This document shows positions 48,996 through 59,635 of a stretch of DNA of 64,000 bases, piece after piece. The notes beneath the pieces are model-generated. The model was not told where the DNA came from. It did no database searches and was given only the letters and a program-made list of their open reading frames with translations. The position numbers and the translations under genes were made by a program. The DNA is from DATEDA01 sp035286595 (lineage in GTDB: Bacteria; Pseudomonadota; Gammaproteobacteria; Burkholderiales; SG8-39). The stretch is from assembly GCA_035286595.1 (NCBI GenBank), contig DATEDA010000118.1, positions 5,658 to 69,657 of the forward strand. The letters are read 5' to 3'. Numbering within the stretch: position 1 is the first letter of the stretch; each line of letters starts with the position of its first letter.

Positions 48996-49193
48996 TGAGA
49001 ACTCCTGTCTATAGCGCTGATACAAAAAAACTATTGCAGCGCACACCTACACAATATATGGGCGGTTTGGGCAATGCCAATCGCATGTTTGGATCCCTGC
49101 GATCGGCCCGATCTATACTGTGTCTAAGGGCACATTGCGTTGCACCAAATCGGCCCTCGAAAGGCCCCCGTTAGGACATACTTCCGGTCAGCC

Positions 49194-50132
49194 ATGGAGC
49201 TCTATCAACTTCGCAGCTTCGCCGTCGTGGCGGAGGTGAGACATCTGACGCGGGCGGCGGAGAAGCTGCACATCAGCCAACCCGCCCTGAGCGCGCAGAT
49301 CAAGGCGCTCGAGGATGAGCTCGAGGTTCCGCTGTTCGAGCGCACGTCGAGCGGCATGGTGCTGACGGCCGCCGGCCAGCGCCTGCTCGCGGAGGCGGAG
49401 AAGGTCCTGTTCGCCGCGCAGGCCCTCCGGACCGAAGCCCGGGCGCTCAAGGGCGAGGTCGACGGCCATGCCGCGGTGGGGACGCTCTCGGACCCGGCGT
49501 TCATCCGGCTCGGCGAGTTCCTCAGCGTGACCGTGGACCGGCATCCGCTGCTGCAGCTCGAGCTTCACCACGAGATCTCGGGTGCCGCGTTCGAGAAGGT
49601 TCGGGACGGCCAGCTCGACGCCGCCTTCTACTACGGGGCGCTCGCGCATCCGGCGGTCGCCGGGCTCGAATTGCGGCCCGTGACCTACCTCGTGGCCGCA
49701 CCAGCGGCGTGGCGGGACCGGGTGGCGGATGCGACTTCGGCCGAGATCGCCGCGCTCCCGTGGATCCTCACGCCCTCCATCAGCTCCCACAACCGGCTGG
49801 TCGGCGATCTCTTCCACGAGCACGGGGTCGAGCCGACAAAGGTGGTCGAGGCGGATCAGGAGTCCGTGATCAGCTCGCTCGTCGTCTCCGGCGTCGGCCT
49901 GTCGCTCATGCGCGAGGACGTGGCGCTGGCAAAGGAGGCCGCCGGGGAAGTCTGCCTGTGGGAAAAGGGAAGGGCGACGACCACGCTGTGGTTCATCTAC
50001 CCGCAGGAGCGCGCCGACGACCTAGTGATCCGGGCGCTGCTCGACGTGATTCGCGAGACCTGGGACCTTCGCGAGGGGCGCGTTCCGCCCCGCGTGAAAG
50101 CGCGAGGCAGGAAGCTTGAAGCCAGCGGCTAG
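49194..50132 (+). CDS. LysR-family transcriptional regulator
   Basis: This 312-residue regulator starts 'MELYQLRSFAVVAEVRHLTR'. It has the LysR helix-turn-helix 'AAEKLHISQPALSAQIKALE' (residues ~21-40) and a normal effector-binding domain ('VGTLSDPAFIRLGEFL', 'DQESVISSLVVSGVGLSLM'). ATG 49194 is preferred to an upstream in-frame ATG because the family begins here. It is divergent from the DUF3563-like gene, with a fairly AT-rich 198-bp gap. The target and effector are not evident. Confidence 0.92.
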   Translation: MELYQLRSFAVVAEVRHLTRAAEKLHISQPALSAQIKALEDELEVPLFERTSSGMVLTAAGQRLLAEAEKVLFAAQALRTEARALKGEVDGHAAVGTLSDPAFIRLGEFLSVTVDRHPLLQLELHHEISGAAFEKVRDGQLDAAFYYGALAHPAVAGLELRPVTYLVAAPAAWRDRVADATSAEIAALPWILTPSISSHNRLVGDLFHEHGVEPTKVVEADQESVISSLVVSGVGLSLMREDVALAKEAAGEVCLWEKGRATTTLWFIYPQERADDLVIRALLDVIRETWDLREGRVPPRVKARGRKLEASG

Positions 50133-50165
50133 CGGCGGGCCGCGGGCCCGCTGACGCGGGCCGCG

Positions 50166-51455
50166 CTAGCGCGCCGCGAGCTTCGCGTTCGTCTGCGTCA
50201 GGCGCTCGATCAGGACCCGCATGAAGGCCTTCTGGAAGCTCACCTGGCAGGCGGAGCTCGCGACCTTGAGCGCGATGGTCTTGATCTCGACCACGGTGAT
50301 GTCGGTGGTCGACGTGATCGTCGTGGTCCGCTGCGCAACCTGGTCGCTGAAGTAGAGCAGCTCGCCGAAGCAGCCGCCGCGGCGGACCACGTTGATCGAC
50401 TTGCCCTGGATCGAGACGTCCACCTGGCCCTCGACGAGCAGGTAAAAGCTCTCCCCCGAGTCACCTTCCCGGATGATCATCGTCTTCCCCGGGATCGTCC
50501 GCCAGGTGCTGATGCGCAGCGCTTCCCACAGCGTCACGTCGTCGAAGTCCTCGAAGAAGACGAGCGTGCGCAGCTCGTTGAACTTCGCCGAGTCGGAGAT
50601 CGTCTCGCCCGCGAGCCGCAGCGCGGTGAAGGCCTTGGAGAGGTCCTTGCCGAAGTCGATCCAGGTCGCGTAGCGGTCCGCCGGGTTCTTCTGCATCGCC
50701 TTCAGGCAGATCTCGTCGAGCAGCTCGGGCAGCTCCGGCCGGAGCTGCGACGGCGGGGGCGGGACGACGTTGAGGATCTCGTAGGTGAGCGAGAGCTGGT
50801 TCGACGCGTTGAACGGGAGCCGGCCGGTGAGCAGCTTGTACATCACGACGCCGAGCGAGTAGATGTCGGTGCGGTGCGTCACTTCTTCAAGGCGGATCTG
50901 CTCCGGCGACATGTAGGCCGGCGAGCCGATGCCGGTGAGCTGGGTCGTGTCCTGGGCGAGCGCTTCCTGGAACGAGGCGCCGAAGTCGCTGACCTTGATG
51001 TCGCCCTCGGGGCCGTAGAGGATGTTCCCCGGCTTGATGTCGCGGTGGATGACCCCCAGCTGGAACGCGAAGTCGAGCGCGCGGATACACTTGAAGATGA
51101 CCTCGACGAGCTTCGACAGCGGCAGGAGGCTGTCGATCTCGGCATAGGTCTCGAGCGTCGTGCCCTTGACGTACTCCATCACGATGTAGCTGTACTCCGG
51201 CTCGCTGACCGCGTCGTAGATGGCGCAGATGTGGGGGTGGTTGAGCCGGCCGGCGAGCGCCGCCTCGGCGAGGAAGCCCTTGCGCAGGAGCTTCGCGGTC
51301 TGCTCGCTGACGCTCTCCTCGAAAAAGAACACCTTGATGGCGACGTCGCGGTCGGCGAACGGGTCGCGGCCGAGGTAGACCCGGCTCGTGGCGCCGCGCC
51401 CGATTTCCTGCGTAATCGGGTACTTGCCGATGCGCCACTCGAGCTCGAACTTCAT
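50166..51455 (-). CDS. Ser/Thr protein kinase with C-terminal cyclic-nucleotide-binding domain
   Basis: This 429-residue cytosolic protein combines a Hanks-type kinase and a cNMP-binding domain. The kinase spans residues ~10-275: Gly loop 'IGRGATSRVYLGRDP', Lys in 'VAIKVFFF', catalytic 'HRDIKPGNIL', 'SDFGAS' and 'GSPAYMSPEQI'. The cNMP domain spans ~310-415: 'REGDSGESFYLLVEGQVDVS', 'GGCFGELLYFS' and an Arg in 'QRTTTI', the phosphate-binding cassette being incomplete relative to RxA. It may be an allosteric, second-messenger-responsive kinase. It is divergent from clpB. Confidence 0.9.
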   Translation of the reverse strand: MKFELEWRIGKYPITQEIGRGATSRVYLGRDPFADRDVAIKVFFFEESVSEQTAKLLRKGFLAEAALAGRLNHPHICAIYDAVSEPEYSYIVMEYVKGTTLETYAEIDSLLPLSKLVEVIFKCIRALDFAFQLGVIHRDIKPGNILYGPEGDIKVSDFGASFQEALAQDTTQLTGIGSPAYMSPEQIRLEEVTHRTDIYSLGVVMYKLLTGRLPFNASNQLSLTYEILNVVPPPPSQLRPELPELLDEICLKAMQKNPADRYATWIDFGKDLSKAFTALRLAGETISDSAKFNELRTLVFFEDFDDVTLWEALRISTWRTIPGKTMIIREGDSGESFYLLVEGQVDVSIQGKSINVVRRGGCFGELLYFSDQVAQRTTTITSTTDITVVEIKTIALKVASSACQVSFQKAFMRVLIERLTQTNAKLAAR

Positions 51456-51532
51456 CGTCTTCCGGATGCGTGGGGGCGTCTGCGAATATACCTTCCCGGG
51501 GGCCGCGTGCAGCGGACCAACTCCCTGGGCGG

Positions 51533-51561
51533 CTTGAAAAATCCGGCATTTGTCCGCATTT
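51533..51561 (+). promoter_or_regulatory. sigma-32-type heat-shock promoter of clpB
   Basis: CTTGAAA (51533-51539), a perfect match to the sigma-32 -35 consensus, is followed 14 bases later by CCGCATTT (51554-51561), one mismatch from CCCCATnT. Transcription would start near 51568, 28 bp before the clpB ATG and just before GAGGAG. This fits the known heat-shock control of clpB. Confidence 0.8.
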
Positions 51562-51595
51562 GCCTGTCGACTTCGACGACACTTGAGGAGGCCCC

Positions 51596-54196
<2,601 letters not shown>

Positions 54197-54220
54197 CGCC
54201 GATCCTCAAGCCGCGGGCGT

Positions 54221-54802
54221 CTAGCGCCGGGCGGTGACCGACTGCGCGCGCCGGGACAGCTCGTCCCACAGCGTGTCGGTGTTCTTCCGGAAGATGGAGT
54301 CAGCGTCGGCCTTGACCGTCCACCAGTCGCCCCGGGCGAGCTCGCCGTCGAGCTGACCCGGGGCCCAGCCGGCGTAGCCGACGAAGAGGCGCAGCGCCTC
54401 CGGCGGCTTGAGCAGCAGCTGCTCCACAGTGGCCGGCTGGAGGGCGAGGCGTACGTCCTCGATGACCGGGAACGACGGCCCGGGGTCCCCGGTCCCGCGA
54501 AATACCGCGAACAGCCCGGCGGGCTCGACCGGACCGCCGAAATAGAGCGGCGCGGTGAAGCGCGCCAGGCGCTCATTGCCCGGCAGGATCTCGGCGAGCG
54601 ACTGCTTGGTCGGACGATTGAGGATCACCCCGAGGATCGCCCCGTCGGGTGCTTGCGTGACGAGCACGACCGTCCGCGAGAAATTGGGGTCGAGGATGGT
54701 CGGCTTGGCGACCAGGAACCCGCCGGCCGGCGCCTGCGCGACGGCAACTTGCGCCGCGGCCGCCAGGACCGCCGCGATCAGGATGCGTACCGGCCCGGAC
54801 AA
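54221..54802 (-). CDS. exported YqgE/AlgH-family protein, copy A
   Basis: This approximately 193-residue protein contains the UPF0301 core: 'GGFLVAKPTILDPNFSRTVV', 'GAILGVILNRPTKQSLAEIL', 'LYFGGPVEPAGLFAVFRG' and 'LRLFVGYAGWAPGQLDGELA'. An N-terminal hydrophobic, Ala-rich segment ending 'VAVAQA' looks like a cleavable signal peptide, which classical cytosolic YqgE lacks. No ATG precedes the core; TTG 54802 is my best start, and initiation coupled to the upstream paralogue is possible. Function of the family is unknown. Confidence 0.78.
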   Translation of the reverse strand: MSGPVRILIAAVLAAAAQVAVAQAPAGGFLVAKPTILDPNFSRTVVLVTQAPDGAILGVILNRPTKQSLAEILPGNERLARFTAPLYFGGPVEPAGLFAVFRGTGDPGPSFPVIEDVRLALQPATVEQLLLKPPEALRLFVGYAGWAPGQLDGELARGDWWTVKADADSIFRKNTDTLWDELSRRAQSVTARR

Positions 54803-54825
54803 CGCTATCGCGCGCGCGGGCGGCG

Positions 54826-55452
54826 TCAGTCGACCGCGCGTGCCGCGTCGTCCGCGGCGAGCGCGTTGATCTGGCGCGCCATCCGCAGCAGCTCTTCCCA
54901 GATGTGGTCGGTGTCCTTGCGGAAGACCGTGTTCGCGTCGGGGTTGAGGACGTACCACAGGCCGCGGTCGATCTCGCGCCGGAGCTCGCCCGGCCGCCAG
55001 CCGACGTAGCCGACGTAGAAGCGCGCGTCGGTCGGCCGGTCCTCGATGATCTTGTCGATCGTGTTGACGTTGATGGCGAGGTACAGGTTCGACATGATCA
55101 GGAGCGACCCGACACCGGGGCGCTCGCCGCGCACCACCGCGACCAGCGCGCTGGTCGAGAAGGGTCCCCCGAAAAAAACCGGCTCCACGACCTTCTTGGA
55201 CGGCTCGTGCTCCGGGAAGAGGCTCGCGAGCGACCGCCGCGTCGGCTTGTTGATGATCACCCCGATGTGCCCACCGCTCGTGGTCGGCGACGCGATGAGT
55301 ACCGTCTGGCGGTACTCGGGGTCTCGGAACCCCGGCGCCGCGACCAGGAACACCGTGGCCTCGGCGGGCGCCGGCGCCTGAGCGCGGGCCGGCTCGGCCA
55401 GGGCCGCCGCCAGGGCGAGCGCCCCGGCGAGCAGGCGGAGAAGCTCTTTCAT
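54826..55452 (-). CDS. exported YqgE/AlgH-family protein, copy B
   Basis: This 208-residue protein has a signal peptide ('MKELLRLLAGALALAAALAE', cleavage near residues 24-25). A YqgE core follows: 'TVFLVAAPGFRDPEYRQTVL', 'GHIGVIINKPTRRSLASLFP', 'PVFFGGPFSTSALVAVVRG' and 'ARFYVGYVGWRPGELRREID'. It lies immediately upstream of copy A on the same strand (23-bp gap between its stop and the chosen TTG). The two share many positions but are clearly diverged, so the duplication is old. Confidence 0.82.
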   Translation of the reverse strand: MKELLRLLAGALALAAALAEPARAQAPAPAEATVFLVAAPGFRDPEYRQTVLIASPTTSGGHIGVIINKPTRRSLASLFPEHEPSKKVVEPVFFGGPFSTSALVAVVRGERPGVGSLLIMSNLYLAINVNTIDKIIEDRPTDARFYVGYVGWRPGELRREIDRGLWYVLNPDANTVFRKDTDHIWEELLRMARQINALAADDAARAVD

Positions 55453-55482
55453 CGAATCACCCCGAGCATCTGCAATCCACCG

Positions 55483-56091
55483 CTATTGTAATGGTAGCGA
55501 GACCAGCTCGGCATGACGAAAACAATCCACCACGTGGTCGTTCACCATCCCGACGGCCTGCATGAAAGCGTAGCAGATCGTCGAGCCGACGAAACGAAAA
55601 CCATTCCGTCGCAGGTCGCGGGACAGGGCATCTGACACGTCCGTCTGCGCCGGCACCCGGCGCGGCGTTCGCCAGCGGTTCTGGACCGGGTGGCCGTCCA
55701 CGAAGCCCCAGAGGTAGGCGTCCAGGCTGCCGTGGTGCTCCCGCAGGTCGAGCGCCGCGCGGGCGTTTCCGATCGCGGCTTCGATCTTCAGCCGGTTGCG
55801 CACGATCCCGGGATCCCCCATCAGCCGCTGGATCTGGCGTGCCCCGTAGCGTGCGATCCGCTCCGCGTCGAAGCCGTCGAACGCCCGGCGGTAGCCCTCG
55901 CGCTTGGCCAGGATGGTGGACCACGACAGCCCGGCCTGGGCGCCTTCGAGGATCAGGAACTCGAACAGCCGCCGGTCGTCGTGGACCGGGACGCCCCACT
56001 CACCGTCATGGTAGCGGACGTACTCGAGGCTGCCTAGGGACCAGGGGCAGCGCCGCCGGGAGTCGGGGAGAGCCAGGGTCCGGGCCGGCAC
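55483..56091 (-). CDS. tag: DNA-3-methyladenine glycosylase I
   Basis: This 202-residue base-excision repair enzyme removes 3-methyladenine from DNA. It starts (GTG) a few residues before 'RRCPWSLGSLEYVRYHDGEW'. It contains the typical 'LFEFLILEGAQAGLSWSTIL', 'GIVRNRLKIEAAIGNARA', 'FRFVGSTICYAFMQAVGMVN' and 'NDHVVDCFRH'. The Zn-ligand set of Tag (an early Cys and His, a late His and Cys) is present in the RCPW, YHD and NDHVVDC segments. A degenerate acyl-CoA dehydrogenase tail lies just beyond its start. Confidence 0.93.
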   Translation of the reverse strand: MPARTLALPDSRRRCPWSLGSLEYVRYHDGEWGVPVHDDRRLFEFLILEGAQAGLSWSTILAKREGYRRAFDGFDAERIARYGARQIQRLMGDPGIVRNRLKIEAAIGNARAALDLREHHGSLDAYLWGFVDGHPVQNRWRTPRRVPAQTDVSDALSRDLRRNGFRFVGSTICYAFMQAVGMVNDHVVDCFRHAELVSLPLQ

Positions 56092-56100
56092 CGGGCCCGC

Positions 56101-56151
56101 TCAGGCCGTGAACGCCTGAATGCCGGTCTGGGCGCGGCCCAGGACGCGAGC
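56101..56151 (-). pseudogene. remnant 3' end of a second acyl-CoA dehydrogenase gene
   Basis: Read on the minus strand, the last 16 codons translate to 'ARVLGRAQTGIQAFTA' plus stop. This nearly repeats the C-terminus of the intact dehydrogenase next door ('LILGRAQTGIQAFS', ending at 56235). Upstream of this block the frame loses all similarity and no start precedes it. It looks like the surviving tail of a duplicated gene, not a functional peptide. Confidence 0.65.
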
Positions 56152-56234
56152 GGGGTTTCGGCGAGCACTGCTCGCCGCCGCGAGCGCCCGAGCGCCTGCA
56201 GGCGCGAAGGGGGCGCATCTCGACATCTGCGGGC

Positions 56235-57428
56235 TCACGAGAACGCCTGGATCCCCGTTTGCGCACGGCCGAGGATCAACGCATGGATGTCATGCGTGCC
56301 CTCGTACGTGTTCACCGTCTCGAGGTTGATCATGTGCCGGATGACGTGAAACTCGTCGGCGATGCCGTTGCCGCCGTGCATGTCGCGCGCGAGGCGGGCG
56401 ATCTCGAGCGCCTTGCCGCACGAGTTCCGCTTCACGAGGGAGACCATCTCCGGCACCGCACGCCCCGCGTCGCTGAGCCGGCCGACCCGGAGGACCGCCT
56501 GCAGGCCGATGGTGATCTCGGTCATCATGTTGGCGAGCTTGAGCTGGATGAGCTGGTTCGCGGCGAGCGGCCGGCCGAACTGGGTCCGATCGAGCACGTA
56601 CTGGCGCGCGCGGTGCCAGCAGTCCTCGGCGGCGCCGAGCGCGCCCCAGGCGATGCCGTAGCGCGCCTTGTTGAGGCACCCGAACGGCCCCTTCAGCCCC
56701 GACACGTTCGGCAGGAGCTGCGCTTCGGGGACGAAGACGTCGTCCATGACGATCTCGCCGGTGACCGAGGCGCGCAAGCTCATCTTGCCTTCGATCTTCG
56801 GGGCCGAGAGCCCCTTCATCCCTTTCTCGAGGATGAAGCCGCGGATGACGCCGTCGTCGGTCTTGGCCCAGACGACGAACACGTCGGCGATCGGCGAGTT
56901 CGTGATCCACATCTTCGCGCCCTTGAGGACGTAGCCGCCGTCCGCTTTCCGGGCGCGCGTCTGCATCGAGCCGGGATCGGAGCCGTGGTTGGGCTCGGTG
57001 AGCCCGAAGCAGCCGACCCACTCCCCCTTGGCGAGCTTCGGGAGGTACTTCCGGCGCTGCGCCTCGGTGCCGTAGGCGTGGATCGGGTGCATGACGAGCG
57101 AGCTCTGCACGCTCATCGCCGAGCGGTAGCCCGAGTCGACGCGCTCGACCTCGCGCGCGGTCAGCCCGTAGCTCACCTGGTTCACGCCGGCGCAGCCGTA
57201 CCCGTCGATGGTCGAGCCGAGGAAGCCGAGCGCGCCCATCTCGTTCATGATCTCGCGGTCGAACTTCTCCTTGCGCGTCGCCTCCACCACGCGCGGCAGG
57301 AGCTTCTCCTGGCAGTACGCGCGGGCGGAGTCGCGCACCATGCGCTCCTCCTCGGTGAGCTGGTCCTCGAGCAGGAACGGGTCGTCCCAGCGGAACTCGG
57401 GCTTCGCTTTGGGCTCGGGCGCGTTCAT
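56235..57428 (-). CDS. gcdH: glutaryl-CoA dehydrogenase
   Basis: This 397-residue acyl-CoA dehydrogenase oxidises and decarboxylates glutaryl-CoA to crotonyl-CoA. GcdH-like features are 'RWDDPFLLEDQLTEEERMVRD' near residue 13, 'VQSSLVMHPIHAYGTEAQRRK', 'CFGLTEPNHGSDPGSM', 'YVLKGAKMWITNSPIADVFV', 'RTQFGRPLAANQLIQLKLA' and the catalytic Glu in 'NTYEGTHDIHALILGRA'. It overlaps the 3-hydroxyacyl-CoA dehydrogenase gene by four bases (ATGA). Together they would carry glutaryl-CoA through crotonyl-CoA to acetoacetyl-CoA. Confidence 0.92.
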   Translation of the reverse strand: MNAPEPKAKPEFRWDDPFLLEDQLTEEERMVRDSARAYCQEKLLPRVVEATRKEKFDREIMNEMGALGFLGSTIDGYGCAGVNQVSYGLTAREVERVDSGYRSAMSVQSSLVMHPIHAYGTEAQRRKYLPKLAKGEWVGCFGLTEPNHGSDPGSMQTRARKADGGYVLKGAKMWITNSPIADVFVVWAKTDDGVIRGFILEKGMKGLSAPKIEGKMSLRASVTGEIVMDDVFVPEAQLLPNVSGLKGPFGCLNKARYGIAWGALGAAEDCWHRARQYVLDRTQFGRPLAANQLIQLKLANMMTEITIGLQAVLRVGRLSDAGRAVPEMVSLVKRNSCGKALEIARLARDMHGGNGIADEFHVIRHMINLETVNTYEGTHDIHALILGRAQTGIQAFS

Positions 57429-58954
57429 GACTGGGCCTCCGGATGGAGCAATGATAGTCCAAGGCGCGCGCGCCGCCTGAGCCACGGGCTCGCGCGGTAG
57501 CGCGGGTCGCCCGATGCGGCGAGCAGCGCTTCGAGGATCGCGGCCACGCGCCCCGCGCCGATCGCGTCGCCCCAGGCGAGCGGGCCCTTCGGGTAGCCGA
57601 GGCCCAGCGTCACCGCCAGGTCGAGGTCCGGCGGCGAGCAGATGCGCTGCTGGACGATGTCGCAGCCGATGTTGACGATGTGCGCGACCACCCGCTGCGC
57701 GACGAACCCCGGGCTGTCGCCGATGACCGAGACCGGCACGCCGTCGCGTGCGAAGAGCGCATGCGCGGCGTCGCGCATTGCGGCGGAGGTCGCGGGCGTG
57801 ATCATCAGCGTGCGCCGCTTCGCGAGGCCGAACAGCGCGTCGATTGCGATGGTGCGCGTCGGATCGACGTTCTCCGCGAGCGCGACCGTCGTCGCGTCCT
57901 GGCCGAGCGGCGCGACCAGGATCAGCGAATCGGGCCCGGGCCGATCGCCGCGGTCGAGCTGGGCGCCGAGCTTCGCGACCGTCGTGGCCGCCTCGTCGTG
58001 CAGCCCGTGGCGCGCGACCCACACCTTGGGAACGTCGGCCCTCGGCACTGCGGGGACCGGCATCGGCTTCGCGGCGCCGCCGGCGTACTCGTAGAACCCG
58101 CGATTGCCGGACTTCCGGCCGAGCAGCCCGGCGACGAGACGCTGCGCGGTGAGCGGCGAGGGCCGGTAGCGCGGCTCCTGGTAGTACTGGTCGTAGATCG
58201 ACTCCATCACCGGGTGGGAGACGTCGAGCCCCGTGAGGTCGAACAGCTCGAACGGACCCATCCGGAACCCGGCGCAGTCCCTGAGAATGCGGTCGATCTC
58301 GTAGAACTCCGCGACCCCTTCGCGGAGGCAGGCGAGCGCCTCGGTGCCGAATCCGCGCCCGGCGTGGTTGACGATGAAGCCGGGGCTGTCCTTGGCGCGC
58401 ACCGGCGTGTGGCCGCACCGCCGGGCGAAGCCGGTGAGGGCCTCGCACACCCACGGCGCCGTCATCACCCCGTCGATCACCTCCACCACCTTCATCAGCG
58501 GGACGGGGTTGAAGAAATGGAACCCGGCGACGCGGTCCGGGCGCTTGCAGGCGGCCGCGATCGCGGTCACCTGCAGCGACGAGGTATTGGTCGCCAGGAC
58601 GCACTCCTCGGCGACGACCGCCTCGAGGTGCTGGAACAGCTCCCGCTTCGCCTCGAGGTTCTCCGCGATCGCCTCGATGACGATCTGGCACGACGAGAGG
58701 TGCGTGAGAACGTGGGCGATGTCGAGCTGGCGCGTTGCCCGCGCCGCGGCTTCGGCCGGAATCCGGCCTTTCTCGACGAGCTTCCCGAGCGCGCTCGCGA
58801 CGTAGTCCTTGGCCGCCGGCGCGGCGTCGGAGCGGGTGTCGTAGAGCACGACGCGGATCCCGGCCTGCGCCGCGACCTGCGCGATGCCGCGCCCCATGAC
58901 GCCGGTCCCGACGATCCCGAGGGTGAGATCCGGACGCTCGCTGTCCAGAGGCAC
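57425..58954 (-). CDS. 3-hydroxyacyl-CoA dehydrogenase (PaaH/PaaC type)
   Basis: This 509-residue NAD-dependent dehydrogenase has the Rossmann start 'LGIVGTGVMGRGIAQVAAQA' near residue 14, 'ATNTSSLQVTAIA', the catalytic His in 'VAGFHFFNPVPLMKVVEVI' and 'DSPGFIVNHAGRGFGTEALA'. A second 3HCDH domain follows in the C-terminal third ('DSPGFVAQRVVAHIVNIGCD'), as in the roughly 500-residue PaaH-type enzymes. The start is GTG 58954, since no ATG lies before the NAD-binding fold. It is coupled to gcdH. Confidence 0.9.
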   Translation of the reverse strand: MPLDSERPDLTLGIVGTGVMGRGIAQVAAQAGIRVVLYDTRSDAAPAAKDYVASALGKLVEKGRIPAEAAARATRQLDIAHVLTHLSSCQIVIEAIAENLEAKRELFQHLEAVVAEECVLATNTSSLQVTAIAAACKRPDRVAGFHFFNPVPLMKVVEVIDGVMTAPWVCEALTGFARRCGHTPVRAKDSPGFIVNHAGRGFGTEALACLREGVAEFYEIDRILRDCAGFRMGPFELFDLTGLDVSHPVMESIYDQYYQEPRYRPSPLTAQRLVAGLLGRKSGNRGFYEYAGGAAKPMPVPAVPRADVPKVWVARHGLHDEAATTVAKLGAQLDRGDRPGPDSLILVAPLGQDATTVALAENVDPTRTIAIDALFGLAKRRTLMITPATSAAMRDAAHALFARDGVPVSVIGDSPGFVAQRVVAHIVNIGCDIVQQRICSPPDLDLAVTLGLGYPKGPLAWGDAIGAGRVAAILEALLAASGDPRYRASPWLRRRARLGLSLLHPEAQS

Positions 58955-59200
58955 GATGTCGCTGTTTTCCGGCGGATGAGGCGCCCGAGCATTGTAGCGC
59001 CCCCCCGGCCGCGGCTGCCGCGCATTGACGCTCGCGCCCGTTTTCGGCACTCTTCGGCGCAAGCGTTTCGGCTTCGCACGCGAAGCCCGCGCCGGTGCGA
59101 TTTCGAAAGAGGCCGTCGACGGCCCAGGCCCGTCCCTGCACGGGGTCATCGCCCGCACCGCGAGGAAGCGCGTTTTCACAGGAGAGAGGAGGGTATCCGG

Positions 59201-59635
59201 ATGTACACGCGGATCCTCATGGCCTACAACGGCACGCGCGAGGGCCGCGCCGCGCTGTTCGCCTGCGCCGAGATCGCGGCGTTCGGGAAGGCCGAGACGC
59301 ATCTGCTCGCCGTCGCCAGCATGCCCTCGAGCATGTTCCTCACCGAGGGTTTCCTCCCGGAGGAGCTGATCGAGGAGGAGAAGAAGCGGATGCAGGACGT
59401 GATGGACGAGGGCCTCGCCGCGCTCAAGGAGCGCGGCTTCTCGGTCTCCGGCCATCTCTCGGTCGGCGAGCCGGTCGAGGAGATCTGCCGTCTCGCGTCG
59501 GAGCTCAAGAGCGACCTCATCGTGGTCGGCCACCGGCAGAAGCAGTCGTTCGCCGCGCGCTGGTGGCGCGGCTCGGTCGGGGCCACGCTGCTCGACTACT
59601 CGCCCTGCAGCGTCCTGATCGCGATCGCGCCTTGA
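59201..59635 (+). CDS. universal stress protein (UspA family)
   Basis: This 144-residue Usp begins 'MYTRILMAYNGTREGRAALF' and has the C-terminal nucleotide-binding signature in 'LIVVGHRQKQSFAARWWRGSVG' followed by 'LLDYSPCSVLIAI'. The ATG is preceded by GGAGAGAGGAGGG. The stop overlaps the TTG of the acyl-CoA ligase, so both form one operon starting in the 246-bp gap after the dehydrogenase gene, which holds no other gene. Confidence 0.9.
   Translation: MYTRILMAYNGTREGRAALFACAEIAAFGKAETHLLAVASMPSSMFLTEGFLPEELIEEEKKRMQDVMDEGLAALKERGFSVSGHLSVGEPVEEICRLASELKSDLIVVGHRQKQSFAARWWRGSVGATLLDYSPCSVLIAIAP

Noticed and set aside
48996..49193. LysR-type operator between the DUF3563-like gene and the LysR gene
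   Set aside because: T-N11-A-like patterns exist, as they do by chance in any AT-rich gap; none has clear dyad symmetry and the regulator's target is unknown.
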